Numbered from the stretch's first letter, positions 1 through 9,390 are shown. The stretch: DNA of 64,000 nucleotides from JAPXLN01 sp033809515 (GCA_033809515.1 JAPXLN010000004.1:1-64000), one strand, 5' to 3'. The notes: generated from the sequence alone by a model not told the origin. A program made the numbers and translations.

Positions 1-1411
1 GTTACAGTGGGCTCCCCGATGTAGAGGGGACTGAAAGGTGCAACGTAAGCACCACGCTAGGCCTCAAGCCGTGTTACAGTGGGCTCCCCGATGTAGAGGG
101 GACTGAAAGACAGCTGCTTCGACCTTGCGGATGATGCCTGCCAGGTTACAGTGGGCTCCCCGATGTAGAGGGGACTGAAAGTGGCATTGCATCGCCCCCT
201 CGCCACAGTCTGTGACAGTTACAGTGGGCTCCCCGATGTAGAGGGGACTGAAAGTAGTCTGAAAGGTGGAGAACTCCATGTCAGGTGAAGTTACAGTGGG
301 CTCCCCGATGTAGAGGGGACTGAAAGAAACGACATCAATATTGAATCAGGTACGCTTGCCAGTTACAGTGGGCTCCCCGATGTAGAGGGGACTGAAAGAC
401 CCCGACCAACTGCGGGAGATAGTCCGTACACTAGGTTACAGTGGGCTCCCCGATGTAGAGGGGACTGAAAGTTATAGACCAGATGCGACACAACATCACG
501 CCAGAAGTTACAGTGGGCTCCCCGATGTAGAGGGGACTGAAAGGTGCGATACTTCGATGCCGGTTACTTCGGGGTCCTGTTACAGTGGGCTCCCCGATGT
601 AGAGGGGACTGAAAGCCTTATTGCCGGCGTGATAGAACATACCGGATGTAGTTACAGTGGGCTCCCCGATGTAGAGGGGACTGAAAGGCACTGATCATAC
701 CGCCTGCGTGGCCTGCAATACTGTTACAGTGGGCTCCCCGATGTAGAGGGGACTGAAAGGGCCCGGTATGATGAGGCTGTGGCAACGTTCACCCAGTTAC
801 AGTGGGCTCCCCGATGTAGAGGGGACTGAAAGTGCCGATGGTCGTCTTGAGGTTGCCCCAGGCCGTGTTACAGTGGGCTCCCCGATGTAGAGGGGACTGA
901 AAGTGTCTTTAGCGATTGCCATGCTCCGCCTATGCGTGAGTTACAGTGGGCTCCCCGATGTAGAGGGGACTGAAAGCTGTTAGCCATTTGGACTAATCCC
1001 TCCTAAATGTGAGTTACAGTGGGCTCCCCGATGTAGAGGGGACTGAAAGTTTAGCCATGAGGCTCACCGCCGGCTGGATTGCTGCGTTACAGTGGGCTCC
1101 CCGATGTAGAGGGGACTGAAAGTGGATCTAGGCGCAGACGACATAGACGTAACCACAGTTACAGTGGGCTCCCCGATGTAGAGGGGACTGAAAGACTCGA
1201 TCAGCAGACGCCGCACCCTGTAATCGTCAGTTACAGTGGGCTCCCCGATGTAGAGGGGACTGAAAGTGACGATTCAAGGCTGTTTTTCACGGTGTTGCGG
1301 GTTACAGTGGGCTCCCCGATGTAGAGGGGACTGAAAGACATACGGCCATGCAAACTCGATGCCAAACATCTGGAGTTACAGCGGGCTCCCCGATGTAGAG
1401 GGGACTGAACG
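1..1411 (+). CRISPR. CRISPR array, 3' (trailer) part: 20 repeats, 19 spacers
   Basis: Twenty copies of a 37-base repeat that begins GTTACAGTGG and ends GGGGACTGAAAG start at 1, 73, 145, 218, 290, 362, 435, 507, 579, 651, 723, 796, 867, 940, 1013, 1086, 1158, 1230, 1301 and 1375. The 19 spacers are all different and 34-37 bases long. Copies look identical except the last (1375-1411), which has T to C at repeat position 8 and A to C at position 36. A degenerate terminal copy marks the trailer, so transcription should run left to right and the leader lies off the left edge. The repeat carries a TCCCC/GGGGA stem with an 8-base loop. Cas6 cutting at its 3' base would leave an 8-base ACTGAAAG handle, typical of type I/III systems. 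No cas1, cas2 or effector gene is in the window; a Cas6-like gene lies at 27120-28115. Confidence 0.99.
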
Positions 1412-1467
1412 AACCGATCGTTTTCGAGGAGCACGACCCGCTCGGCGTTTCAACAGTTGGGCTCCAA

Positions 1468-3315
1468 CTACGTCGCCGCTGTCAGTTCCATTTGCCGGTG
1501 TTCGTCAAGCGCCTTCTTGAACTGAGTTTCGTAAAGCACAGTGTAAACACCGTTTTTCTGAAGAAGTTCCCTATGAGTGCCCCGCTCTACAATCCTACCT
1601 TCATCTAACACCAGAATCTCATCAGCAGACATAATCGTCGAAAGCCTGTGTGCAATGACAATGCTTGTGCGGCCTTTGAGGAGAGGTTCGATGGCGCCTT
1701 GGATGAGGCTTTCTGAGATCGAATCCAAGGACGAGGTTGCTTCGTCGAGCACCAGGATTCTAGGATTCTTGAGTATCGCACGGGCTATGGATAATCGCTG
1801 TTTCTCTCCTCCCGACAGTTTTGTCCCACGATTTCCTATCATCGTATCGTAGCTGTTGGGGAGGGAGGTTATATAGTCGTGGATATTGGCGTCCTTGCAC
1901 GCGGACACCATGTCCTCTTCGGTGCTTTGGTCGTTAGCGTACAATAAGTTTTCCCTAATCGTTCCGTTAAAAAGATAGGTCTCCTGTGTCACCATGCCTA
2001 CATTCCGCCTCAGGAATTTCAGGTCCAGCCGCCGAATATCGATGCCGTCAAGTTTCACAGCGCCCTCAATCACATCGTACAAACGCACTATAAGGTGCGT
2101 TATGGTAGATTTCCCGGCGCCTGAAGGCCCCACAATGGCGACTGAACGTCCTGTTGGCACGTCAAAAGAAACGTCTCGAAGAATCTCCTTATCCGCCTCA
2201 TAGTGAAAGCTGACATTTTCAAAACTCAAATCACCGATGCACGTGGCGGGAGTCATAGCGTCAGGAGCGTTCTGAATCTCAATGGGCATGTCGAAATAGT
2301 CAAAGAGTCTGGTGAAAAGCGCCATGGATCTTATTAGGTCAACCTGTATATCAAGCAGGGAATTGACAGGGCGGTACAGTCTACCGAGCAGTGTCACCAT
2401 AACCGTGATGTCTCCAACGGTGAGCGTAGTGTTGCCGCGCCGCAGCATCAAGTATCCCCCGACAAGGTAAATAAGCACTGGCCCGATGTTGGTGAATACA
2501 CTCATGACCAGCCGGAACCAGCGTCCGGCCAGGCTCTCTTTAATGCTGAGTTCAGTGATTTCCTTGCTGATTCCAGCGTACTTGTCATATTCCTTATCCT
2601 CGTTGGTAAAGATCTTAACCAGCTGTTGTCCGCTGACAGACAGGGTCTCGTTCAGTATCTGGTTGACCTCATCGTGTTTCTTTTGCACTATACCCGTTAT
2701 TTCCCACCGTCGTTTTCCCACGTGTTTTGTTGGTATGATGAAAAGCGGTGTAAGCATTATACCCAAAGTGGCCAAAATCCAGTTCTTTTGGTACATGGCC
2801 AGCAGGGCCAGAACCAGCAGAGATATGTTCCGAATGATACTGACCAATGTGCCCGAGACCACGCGCTGCACACCGCTTATATCGCTGGTCATGCGCGTGA
2901 TGATCTCACCTTGCTTGCTTGTGGAAAAGAATCTCTGGGACATGCTCTGGAGATGCTCGTACAGCTTGACTTTCATGTCCAGAGTAATGTGCTGGGCTAT
3001 CCAGGTATTGAGATAACTGTTCAGCAAGTCTATGAGGTTTGACAGCACTAGCACTGCGAACGACAACCCTATCAAGAAGACCAACATATCGTAGTTGCCG
3101 CCTATAAGCCCCTCATCGATTATCTTACCTGTCACTATGGAAGGCATGAGGGAGAATGCGGAAGACAATACGATCAAGATGACAACTAGGATCAACTGAG
3201 GCGTGTACGGCAAAAGATAAGAGAATATTCGCTTGATGAGTGCACCAGTGATCCTGGGTTGATTAGCCTTCTCGTCATCTGTCAAATACCTGCCTCTCCC
3301 CCTAAACCTCACCAT
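1468..3315 (-). CDS. ABC exporter, fused membrane and ATPase domains
   Basis: This is a half-transporter of about 615 residues that would act as a dimer in the cytoplasmic membrane and export an unknown substrate. An N-terminal ABC_membrane domain of six helices (roughly residues 35-330) is followed by a nucleotide-binding domain with Walker A GPSGAGKST, signature LSGGEKQR, Walker B ILVLDEATSSLD and switch histidine AHRLS. The frame is open upstream to 3510, but the ATG at 3315 is preceded six bases away by AGGAGGGA and matches the normal start of the family. The intact reading of the upstream MarR gene stops 14 bases inside this gene, so the two are probably translationally coupled. The pair suggests a drug or peptide exporter controlled by its own MarR repressor; the substrate is not predictable. 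Confidence 0.93.
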   Translation of the reverse strand: MVRFRGRGRYLTDDEKANQPRITGALIKRIFSYLLPYTPQLILVVILIVLSSAFSLMPSIVTGKIIDEGLIGGNYDMLVFLIGLSFAVLVLSNLIDLLNSYLNTWIAQHITLDMKVKLYEHLQSMSQRFFSTSKQGEIITRMTSDISGVQRVVSGTLVSIIRNISLLVLALLAMYQKNWILATLGIMLTPLFIIPTKHVGKRRWEITGIVQKKHDEVNQILNETLSVSGQQLVKIFTNEDKEYDKYAGISKEITELSIKESLAGRWFRLVMSVFTNIGPVLIYLVGGYLMLRRGNTTLTVGDITVMVTLLGRLYRPVNSLLDIQVDLIRSMALFTRLFDYFDMPIEIQNAPDAMTPATCIGDLSFENVSFHYEADKEILRDVSFDVPTGRSVAIVGPSGAGKSTITHLIVRLYDVIEGAVKLDGIDIRRLDLKFLRRNVGMVTQETYLFNGTIRENLLYANDQSTEEDMVSACKDANIHDYITSLPNSYDTMIGNRGTKLSGGEKQRLSIARAILKNPRILVLDEATSSLDSISESLIQGAIEPLLKGRTSIVIAHRLSTIMSADEILVLDEGRIVERGTHRELLQKNGVYTVLYETQFKKALDEHRQMELTAAT

Positions 3316-3915
3316 ACGATCCCTCCTGATTCTTGGCACCATCTCTTTCGGCTCGCTTACAGTCACAGGGTTTGTCTGGACCAGAGCCGGAAGGTCTCTT
3401 TTGTCTGTGGTTGCGGTGATGAACCGCTCTGTTGCCGCGTAAGTGATGCGGCCAGCCAAAGTCCTCTCCTGTCGCGCCAGTCCTATCATCGGCCTTACCC
3501 AAATGTGCATACAGCTTCTGGCATCTTTCTAAGAATGAGCGTGCTTCTTCGTCCGTCAGGCATCCTGAAAAAATACCTTCCGACTGCTCACCTTTTCTTC
3601 TGAGACACGGGCTAGTTTCAGCCCTTTTTCGGTGAGGGATATGCGGACGACTCTTTTGTCATCCTCATCGCGTTTCCTGGTCACTTCCCCTTCCTCCACA
3701 AGCCTGTCTAACCATTGGCTCAGCGAAGGTAAGCGAATGTCTAATAGACTTGCCAGGTCCCGCATGCTTATGGCATCGTTGTCAAGCAGCAGCAGCAGCA
3801 GCAGCAACCTCTCGAGCCTGTTCACATGGTCACCATGATGCGCAGAAAACCGTCTCATTCTTCTGGCAAGTGTCTGGATTGCTTCCGCTATCCCTCCGTT
3901 GTTTGTTTTACCCAT
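3302..3915 (-). pseudogene. MarR-family regulator with a one-base frameshift
   Basis: The first frame (from ATG 3915; open from TTG 3981) gives a winged-helix MarR domain (MRDLASLLDIRLPSLSQWLD, then EEGEVTRKRDEDDKRVV) and stops at 3556 just after a run of six T on the coding strand (six A on the plus strand, near 3568-3573). One extra T would join it to a second frame reading GCLTDEEARSFLERCQKLY, a normal MarR C-terminal dimerisation helix. That frame runs on to a TAG at 3302-3304, overlapping the start of the ABC exporter. The leucine run in the second helix is encoded by a 7-unit AGC trinucleotide repeat (3785-3805). It could be a true mutation, a slippery or phase-variable site, or an assembly error. 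The tail beyond LYAHLGKADD is unusually long and basic. Predicted role: repressor of the adjacent exporter. Confidence 0.8.
3785..3805. repeat. (AGC)7 trinucleotide repeat inside the marR gene
   Basis: Seven consecutive AGC units on the plus strand encode most of an eight-leucine run in the MarR protein. Changes in copy number would keep the frame but alter helix length just before the DNA-binding helices. Confidence 0.9.
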
Positions 3916-3957
3916 AATACCATCAATCCCTTTCTCCTTAAGCCACTCAGCGGAAAC

Positions 3958-3973
3958 GCTTAGGTACCTAAGC
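3958..3973. promoter_or_regulatory. 16-bp perfect palindrome, candidate MarR operator
   Basis: GCTTAGGTACCTAAGC is a perfect 16-bp palindrome 42 bases upstream of the chosen marR start. On the minus strand a consensus -35 hexamer TTGACA (3976-3981) lies next to it, so the palindrome would fall between -35 and -10, the usual place for an autorepressor site. No good -10 was seen at the expected spacing, so the promoter itself is uncertain. Confidence 0.5.
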
Positions 3974-4232
3974 ATTGTCAACAGCTGCAGACCTCAAGGG
4001 TTGTTGCTCTTTGATAATGCCCCTCCAAAGGGGTGCATACGTTTTCCAGAACGGCAGAAGGGCAGGGAGGAAGGATATCTCAACAAAGGGCTGAATCCAT
4101 CAAGAGACACATTCGAGGACCACGTCCAGACGGCATTGTACACGAAGTGCTTTCGGTTTGAACACCCTGTACAACCTCAGGCATATTCCAGGGATATCGC
4201 CGGTTGGCTGAAGAGACAGGAGGATGAGCGCA

Positions 4233-5056
4233 ATGATCTACTCAGACGAGTTTGTCAGCGCACTGAAAAGGCAAGACTTTGCCGCCATCAGGCAGGTTCC
4301 CAAGTCCGATCTGCACAACCACTTCGTGTTAGGAGGAAGCAGAGAGTACATCTTCGAAAAGACCGGTGTTCATATTCCAGGTCTCGAAGAGACTCTGGGT
4401 TCCATGCAGGAAATGCACGATTGGTGCCGTCTGCATGTAGACGGGCCGTTAGCAAAATCAGGGGCACCGGCGCCACCGGCAAGGCCAAGGTTTGACAGCA
4501 GCCATCTCCACAGGATCCTGCTGGAAGCAGCGTTTTACCAGGCAAAAGAAGATGGCGTCACCTTGCTTGAGGTCGGTGAGGATGTCTGGGCCAATAGGGA
4601 GTACTACGATGGAGATGTATCATGGCTGATAGACACGTTTTACGAAGTCCGTGATAGGATCGCCCCCGGCGTCGAACTGCGGCTTCAGATCGGCATTTCC
4701 CGCCATTGCCCCATCAGTCTTCTTGAAAAGTGGCTGGAACCCTTTTGGGGGCGCAGGGAATTCTACTCCATTGATCTTTCAGGCGACGAATCTGCGCAGC
4801 CTATTGAGAATTTCGTGCCCATTTACCGCAAGGCAAGGGAACGCTTTGCAATGTGAAACTAGGACGGGTGGATTCACTGAGGAATCATCCCTTAGGGCTC
4901 CTTTACAGGCAAGGGGTGGACGTGACCGTCAACTCCGATGACATCCTGGTATTCGACAGCGATATATCCAGGGAGTACCTGAGGCTGTACCGGAACCATG
5001 TTCTGTCTGCAGAAGAACTGGATGCCATCAGGCTAAACGGCCTGAGACCCGGTTAG
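4233..5056 (+). pseudogene. Adenosine deaminase-like gene, internally deleted
   Basis: The first reading frame (from ATG 4233, or the in-frame ATG 4224 which abuts the GGAGG) shows the family's N-terminal zinc motif KSDLHNHFVLGGS and the later IDLSGDE block, then stops at 4856. The next frame, overlapping it by four bases, reads LCNVKLGRVDSLRNHP followed by VTVNSDDILVFD, the C-terminal metal-ligand region of adenosine deaminases. Between them the stretch of about 60 residues that should hold the HAGE active-site motif and the GHG region is missing, and the frame changes. The product would lack key catalytic residues, so this is most likely a dead gene of a deaminase (adenosine, or another member of the amidohydrolase family). 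It sits in a short zone of decayed genes. Confidence 0.82.
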
Positions 5057-5142
5057 GGTGCAATGCAAAGGCTCGGAGGTACCCATGGAGGACTTGACTC
5101 AGACTGCTCCAAGCCGGTGCACTACACCCGCCGGTTTCAACG

Positions 5143-5782
5143 TCAAGGTCTTCTTGCTCTCTCACGGGTCAAAGCCAGATGCTTTCCTGTTTCCACAATG
5201 AGGAGCAGGAGGAAGCTGAGGCCGAACACAAACGCCCAATGCTGGGGTTGCAGGGGAACCACCTTCAGAACCGTTCTGAAGGTGGGGCTCTGTGACGGGT
5301 CTGGCCCAGCGACTGAAGCGCTGACACTATCCGCAACCGTCAGCGTCCAGCCCGATGATTTTGGCTACTCGCAGGGCGGTTCTCTTGTGGTCACCTGTGA
5401 TCATCTTGACCTGGATTCCGGCTTTGTGGCAGGTTCTGATAGCTTCAGGGACTTCAGCGCGGATAAGAGTACCTGCCAAGAACCAGGATAACAGTTACTG
5501 CGATAAGCAGTCCTTCGGCTTGCCATTGGCAACACCGATAACGTACATGATCACTGTTATGGCGGCGGTCAGTTTGGTTAGAGTGTTGCTGAAGACGCCC
5601 AGCCTCTTTTGAAGGGGAGTCTCCTGGTCATCTGTCTGGGTAATGCTGTGGGCAATCTCTCCCAGTTTAGTATTTCTAGGCTCGCTTTCCCCTGTGAGGA
5701 TGGCTTCGTTCAGGAAAAGGCCCTTGGCCACGGCTGCCCCAAGGATTACGTAGATCAAGGGGCTTTTGAACTGGGAGAGCAA
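5143..5782 (-). pseudogene. Remnant of a P-type cation ATPase (Ca2+-ATPase-like)
   Basis: Pieces of one P-type ATPase occur in order on the minus strand. An N-terminal membrane segment (LLSQFKSPLIYVILGAAV) runs directly into the actuator motif LNEAILTGESEP (TGES at 5684-5695) and TPLQKRLGVFS, then a membrane helix and a stop near 5495. The frame continues with the P-domain block EVPEAIRTCHKAGIQVKMITGD (about 5380-5460) and another stop near 5322. In a shifted frame comes the last membrane helix (FRTVLKVVPLQPQHWAFVF and following residues) ending at 5143. The phosphorylation motif DKTGT and most of the nucleotide-binding domain are gone. A full gene would be near 2.7 kb; about 0.64 kb is left. 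Several large deletions plus stops make it certainly non-functional. Confidence 0.85.
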
Positions 5783-5818
5783 TATGGTGATAGGTGAGAC
5801 AGGTCTAGCTTGGTCTGG

Positions 5819-7522
5819 TTATCGCCTGCCAGTATAAAAGATTTCGGAGTTTCGCTTTCTGGATTGACTATCCTCTTTCATGGCCATGTTTGTGTCCTTT
5901 GATGCAGATGTCAGGGGATGGGGAGCATTATGTTCAGATGGGGCCTGCTGAATCGTGGGCATGGGGCCTGCGGCAGGCGCACCGGACATCCACTGCACAT
6001 AGTCTTCTGCCTGCTGTATCACTTCCCCGGGCAACCCCAGGCGTTTTGCTACCATGATCCCCTGACTTTGTCCTGATTGGCCAATGATCAGTTTATACAG
6101 AGGCTTGAGTGTTTCCCTGTCAAACTCCATGCAGCCGTTCTCGAAACCTGGATGAGCTTCTGAGTAAGCTTTGATGTCGCCATAGTGAGTTGTTGCCATG
6201 GTCAGGCATCCTTTGTTATACAGGAAATCCAGGATACCTGCGGCCAGGGCTGCGCCTTCTCTAGGGTCGGTTCCGGTTCCGATCTCATCAAGAAGCACCA
6301 GCGAGTGGGAGTCAGCGGTCTGCAATATCCGGGCTATGTTAGACATGTGGGAAGAGAAAGTGCTCAAGGATTGCTGGATGCTCTGCTTGTCGCCTATGTC
6401 AGCCAGTACCTGGTTAAACACAGGCACCTGTGACCCCTGGCAAGCAGGAATGTGCAGGCCCGACTGAGCCATGAGGCACAAAAGGCCTATTGTCTTTAGA
6501 AGAACGGTCTTGCCCCCCGTGTTCGGACCGGTGATGACCAGAGTCCTGTAAGAAGCTCCCATGCGAGCATCAACGGCCACTGCTTCTTTACCGAGGAGAG
6601 GATGGCGTGCACCCATCAGATTCAAAACGGGCATGTCTGAGACGTGAGGTTCAGCGCAGCCGGTTTCCAGGCTGTACCGGCCTTTCGCCAGAGCGAAGTC
6701 GCAGCAGGCCATAGCTTCCACAGTCACCCGTATGTCTCCTTTTCTTTCCAGTATCATGGCTGTAAGCCCTGCCAAAACCTTGTAAACCAGGTCTTCTTCC
6801 CGGGCCCTGAGGGTGATCAGTTCGTCAACGAGAGGAAGAACCTGAGCAGGCTCGATGAAGACGGTCATGCCGCTGGATGATGCCCCGACCAGCGCTCCCG
6901 GAACTTTGTGCCGTTGTGAAGCTTTGACAGGTATTACATACCGCCCGCTTTTCAAGGTCACGTAACCTTCTTGAACAGCGTCTCGCATACCCGGTGAGTT
7001 CAAAATGGCACCCATCTTGCTCTGGATCTTTGATTCCGTGTTTGCTATAGATCGCCTGACTTTCTTGAGCTCAGGGTCTGCGTAGTCACTCACACGGTCG
7101 CCGTCTATTGAACCGGCGATGCTATCCACCAGGGCGGAAAAATCCGAGACCGAAGCAGCGTAAGCACACAAAAGGGGCATTTCGGATTCTCTTCCCTTCA
7201 TGTATTTCTTGAACTTCAGCGCGCCCCTCAGCATGTCAGCTACTTGGACCAGCTCTTTTGGCTGTATCACTCCGCCTATGCCGGCCAGGTTCAGGGTTTC
7301 CCATATATCGTGGAGCCCTGGCAATGGCTGTCCGCCTTTGCTCACCAGAGACACAGCTTCAGAAGTCTCTTTCTGGGCCGTCAAGATCCGATTTCTGTTT
7401 GTTTCCGGGAGCATCTTGTCACAAAGAGCCTTCCCGAGATTGCTCACGCAGTACTTTTTCAGCTGCTCTTTGATGAGGTCATATTCCAATGTTTCCAGTG
7501 CAAAACAGCTCTTGGTTTCCAT
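5819..7522 (-). CDS. MutS2-family ATPase lacking the Smr nuclease domain
   Basis: The protein of about 567 residues matches MutS2 through its core and ATPase domains: Walker A GPNTGGKT at residues 332-339, DIGDKQSIQQSLSTFSSHM, Walker B LVLLDEIGTGTDP near 408-420 and TTHYGDIKAYS. After about residue 500 only a low-complexity tail follows; the coiled coil, KOW and C-terminal Smr endonuclease of standard MutS2 (about 780 residues) are absent. MutS2 proteins bind branched DNA or collided ribosomes. Without Smr this paralogue could bind and hydrolyse ATP but not cut. The ATG at 7522 follows GGGGGGA eight bases upstream and begins METKSCFALETLEYDLIK, the usual family start; the frame is open to 7633. 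The P-type ATPase remnant lies directly downstream. Confidence 0.9.
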   Translation of the reverse strand: METKSCFALETLEYDLIKEQLKKYCVSNLGKALCDKMLPETNRNRILTAQKETSEAVSLVSKGGQPLPGLHDIWETLNLAGIGGVIQPKELVQVADMLRGALKFKKYMKGRESEMPLLCAYAASVSDFSALVDSIAGSIDGDRVSDYADPELKKVRRSIANTESKIQSKMGAILNSPGMRDAVQEGYVTLKSGRYVIPVKASQRHKVPGALVGASSSGMTVFIEPAQVLPLVDELITLRAREEDLVYKVLAGLTAMILERKGDIRVTVEAMACCDFALAKGRYSLETGCAEPHVSDMPVLNLMGARHPLLGKEAVAVDARMGASYRTLVITGPNTGGKTVLLKTIGLLCLMAQSGLHIPACQGSQVPVFNQVLADIGDKQSIQQSLSTFSSHMSNIARILQTADSHSLVLLDEIGTGTDPREGAALAAGILDFLYNKGCLTMATTHYGDIKAYSEAHPGFENGCMEFDRETLKPLYKLIIGQSGQSQGIMVAKRLGLPGEVIQQAEDYVQWMSGAPAAGPMPTIQQAPSEHNAPHPLTSASKDTNMAMKEDSQSRKRNSEIFYTGRR

Positions 7523-7969
7523 CACGTTTTCCCCCCGCTCATATGGTGGCTTGCAGCAGCCCAGGGTAGTGCTGCTGTCTCTCTTGTTCAGAAGGGTTAC
7601 CTGAGAGTGCGCAACTGCCATAGACGAGCCCAAGGCTGGAAACGGGGAGGGGGAGGACGGAAAAGGTTACAGAAATGAGGTACCGAACTGTAAAAAAAAC
7701 GTCTGTACTATCCCCAATACCTGCAACCTACAGCACCCGCAACCCGCTGACGGTAAGCCGTCAGTCCAACCAGGATTGAGCCCGGGCCGTCAGGCTATGT
7801 GCTACGCAGAATCCCTATGGGAACAGCAAACAGACATCAAATTCGCTCCTTTGGCCGTAGACCGATCATGCAACTGGTCGTATCATATAACACTTGGAGC
7901 GCAGGAGTCAAAACCTTATAGCTCCTGCGCTCCAGCTTCTGCGCCTTATGTGCCTTATACCCTTATGAG
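7523..7969. other. Intergenic region without a recognised gene
   Basis: About 450 bases separate the MutS2-like gene from the end of the tyrosine phenol-lyase gene, both on the minus strand. Short open frames here have no ribosome site or recognisable product. The one clear structure is the long hairpin at 7896-7933. Confidence 0.6.
7896..7933 (-). terminator. Strong 12-bp hairpin downstream of tpl
   Basis: GGAGCGCAGGAG (7896-7907) and CTCCTGCGCTCC (7922-7933) form a perfect 12-bp stem with a 14-base loop, 37 bases past the tpl stop codon. There is no T run on the minus strand after it, so it may terminate weakly or protect the mRNA 3' end. Confidence 0.6.
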
Positions 7970-9343
7970 TTAGATGCGCTCAAACCGTCCTGTGAAGAAC
8001 CGCAGCACCGGAGGCTCGTATACCCACTTGAGCCCGCCTATCCGGTCCCGCTTCCCGTACAGGTCTACGATAGAATCTGCCACGTAATCGAAGTGGGCGT
8101 TAGTGTAGACCCTGCGCGGAATGGTTAGGCGGACCAGTTCCAGCTTGGGGGCATAGTTGTTGCCGTCTTTATCTCTTCCTGCTGAGATGATGCCTCTTTC
8201 CATGCCGCGTACGCCCGATTCCTCATAGATAGCTGCGGCCAGGGCCTGGGCCGGGAATTGAGTCTGAGGCAGGTGGGGAAGGAAACGCTTGGCGTCCAGG
8301 AACACAGCGTGACCGCCTACAGGCTTGACAATGGGGACTCCAGCGTCGCTCAGCTGGGTGCCCAGGTAGGCTACTTGCTCGACTCTGTGCTGAATGTAGG
8401 CAAAGTCCATGGCCTCCCGGAGTCCTATGGAGAAGGCCTCCATGTCGCGACCTGTCATTCCGCCGTAGCTTGGCATTCCTTCATAGACCACTACAAGGCC
8501 CGTTGCCTTGCGGTACAACTCCTCTTCGTTGACGGCAAGGAATCCGCCCATGTTGACTATGCCGTCTTTCTTTCCGCTCATTGTACATCCGTCGGCGTAG
8601 GAGAACATCTCCTTGACGATTTCTGCAATGGTCCGGTCTTTGTACTCAGGTTCCCTGGTCTTGATAAAGTAGGCGTTTTCCACGCAGCGCGTTGCGTCGA
8701 AGATAACCCGTATGCCGTATTTCTTGGAGAGATCGCGTACGTCACGTAGATTTCTCATGCTTACAGGCTGGCCACCGGCCATGTTGACTGTAACACCTAC
8801 AGTAATATAGGGGATCTTCTCAGGTCCCACTTTTTTTATGAGGGCCTCGTATTTCTCAAGGTCAACGTTGCCCTTGAAGGGAACGTCTTCTCGCTCTGAG
8901 TCGTGTCCTTCGTCTATGATGACGTCTACGAAGGTACCGCCTGCAAACTCCTGGTGAGCCCTGGTGGTTGTGAAGTACATGTTTCCGGGAACGTACATGC
9001 CGGGCTTAATGAGTATCTGTGACATGAGGTTCTCGGCGCCTCGCCCTTGGTGGGTGGGTACAACGTACTTAAATCCGAAAAGATCTCTTACTGTCTCTTC
9101 AAGGTGAAGCCAGTTGTTGCTTCCGGCATAGGCCTCGTCACCGAGCATAAGCCCCGCCCACTGGTAATGGCTCATGGCATTGGTGCCGCTGTCGGTCAGA
9201 AGGTCAATGTATACGTCCTTTGAGCGCAGCAGAAATGTGTTATACCCTGCTTCCTTCATTCGCTTGACCCGCTCTTCTTTTTCAAGGAGAGTAATGGGTT
9301 CAACCATTTTGATCTTGTATGGTTCTGGCAGGTACTTGACCAC
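7970..9343 (-). CDS. tpl: Tyrosine phenol-lyase (beta-tyrosinase)
   Basis: A 457-residue PLP enzyme, full length for the family. It should split L-tyrosine into phenol, pyruvate and ammonia in the cytoplasm. The PLP lysine lies in SYADGCTMSGKKDG, the phosphate-binding region is PTHQGRGAENL, and MYFTTTRAHQEF and FDATRCVENAYFIK match the lyase closely. It is called tyrosine phenol-lyase rather than tryptophanase because the C-terminus reads VLRFFTGRF, with the paired Phe of tyrosine phenol-lyase where tryptophanase has His. The GTG start at 9343 has AAAGGAGG ten bases upstream. A sigma-54 promoter at 9391-9406 and a divergent TyrR-like activator gene imply induction by an aromatic amino acid. 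The call is firm; exact substrate preference is inferred. Confidence 0.93.
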   Translation of the reverse strand: MVKYLPEPYKIKMVEPITLLEKEERVKRMKEAGYNTFLLRSKDVYIDLLTDSGTNAMSHYQWAGLMLGDEAYAGSNNWLHLEETVRDLFGFKYVVPTHQGRGAENLMSQILIKPGMYVPGNMYFTTTRAHQEFAGGTFVDVIIDEGHDSEREDVPFKGNVDLEKYEALIKKVGPEKIPYITVGVTVNMAGGQPVSMRNLRDVRDLSKKYGIRVIFDATRCVENAYFIKTREPEYKDRTIAEIVKEMFSYADGCTMSGKKDGIVNMGGFLAVNEEELYRKATGLVVVYEGMPSYGGMTGRDMEAFSIGLREAMDFAYIQHRVEQVAYLGTQLSDAGVPIVKPVGGHAVFLDAKRFLPHLPQTQFPAQALAAAIYEESGVRGMERGIISAGRDKDGNNYAPKLELVRLTIPRRVYTNAHFDYVADSIVDLYGKRDRIGGLKWVYEPPVLRFFTGRFERI

Positions 9344-9390
9344 TTGCGAATTCCTCCTTTGCTCTGGCAGGCTTTCACCTATATGCTAAC

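Noticed and set aside
64..1434. Short reading frames inside the CRISPR region with repeated SPLYIGEPTVT-like or GLPDVEGTE-like peptides
   Set aside because: They are translations of the CRISPR repeat and have no independent support.
2486..3042. Plus-strand frames inside the ABC exporter gene
   Set aside because: Antisense shadows of a well-recognised gene.
3899..4495. Plus-strand frame of 198 codons overlapping the adenosine deaminase-like gene
   Set aside because: No family resemblance; the deaminase-like frame has clear motifs.
5063..5612. Plus-strand reading frames opposite the P-type ATPase remnant
   Set aside because: The minus strand carries recognisable ATPase motifs in order; the plus-strand frames resemble nothing and lack ribosome sites.
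7970..9343. Tryptophanase (tnaA) as the identity of the lyase
   Set aside because: The C-terminal FFTGRF and overall motif spelling fit tyrosine phenol-lyase; tryptophanase has His at the first of these positions.
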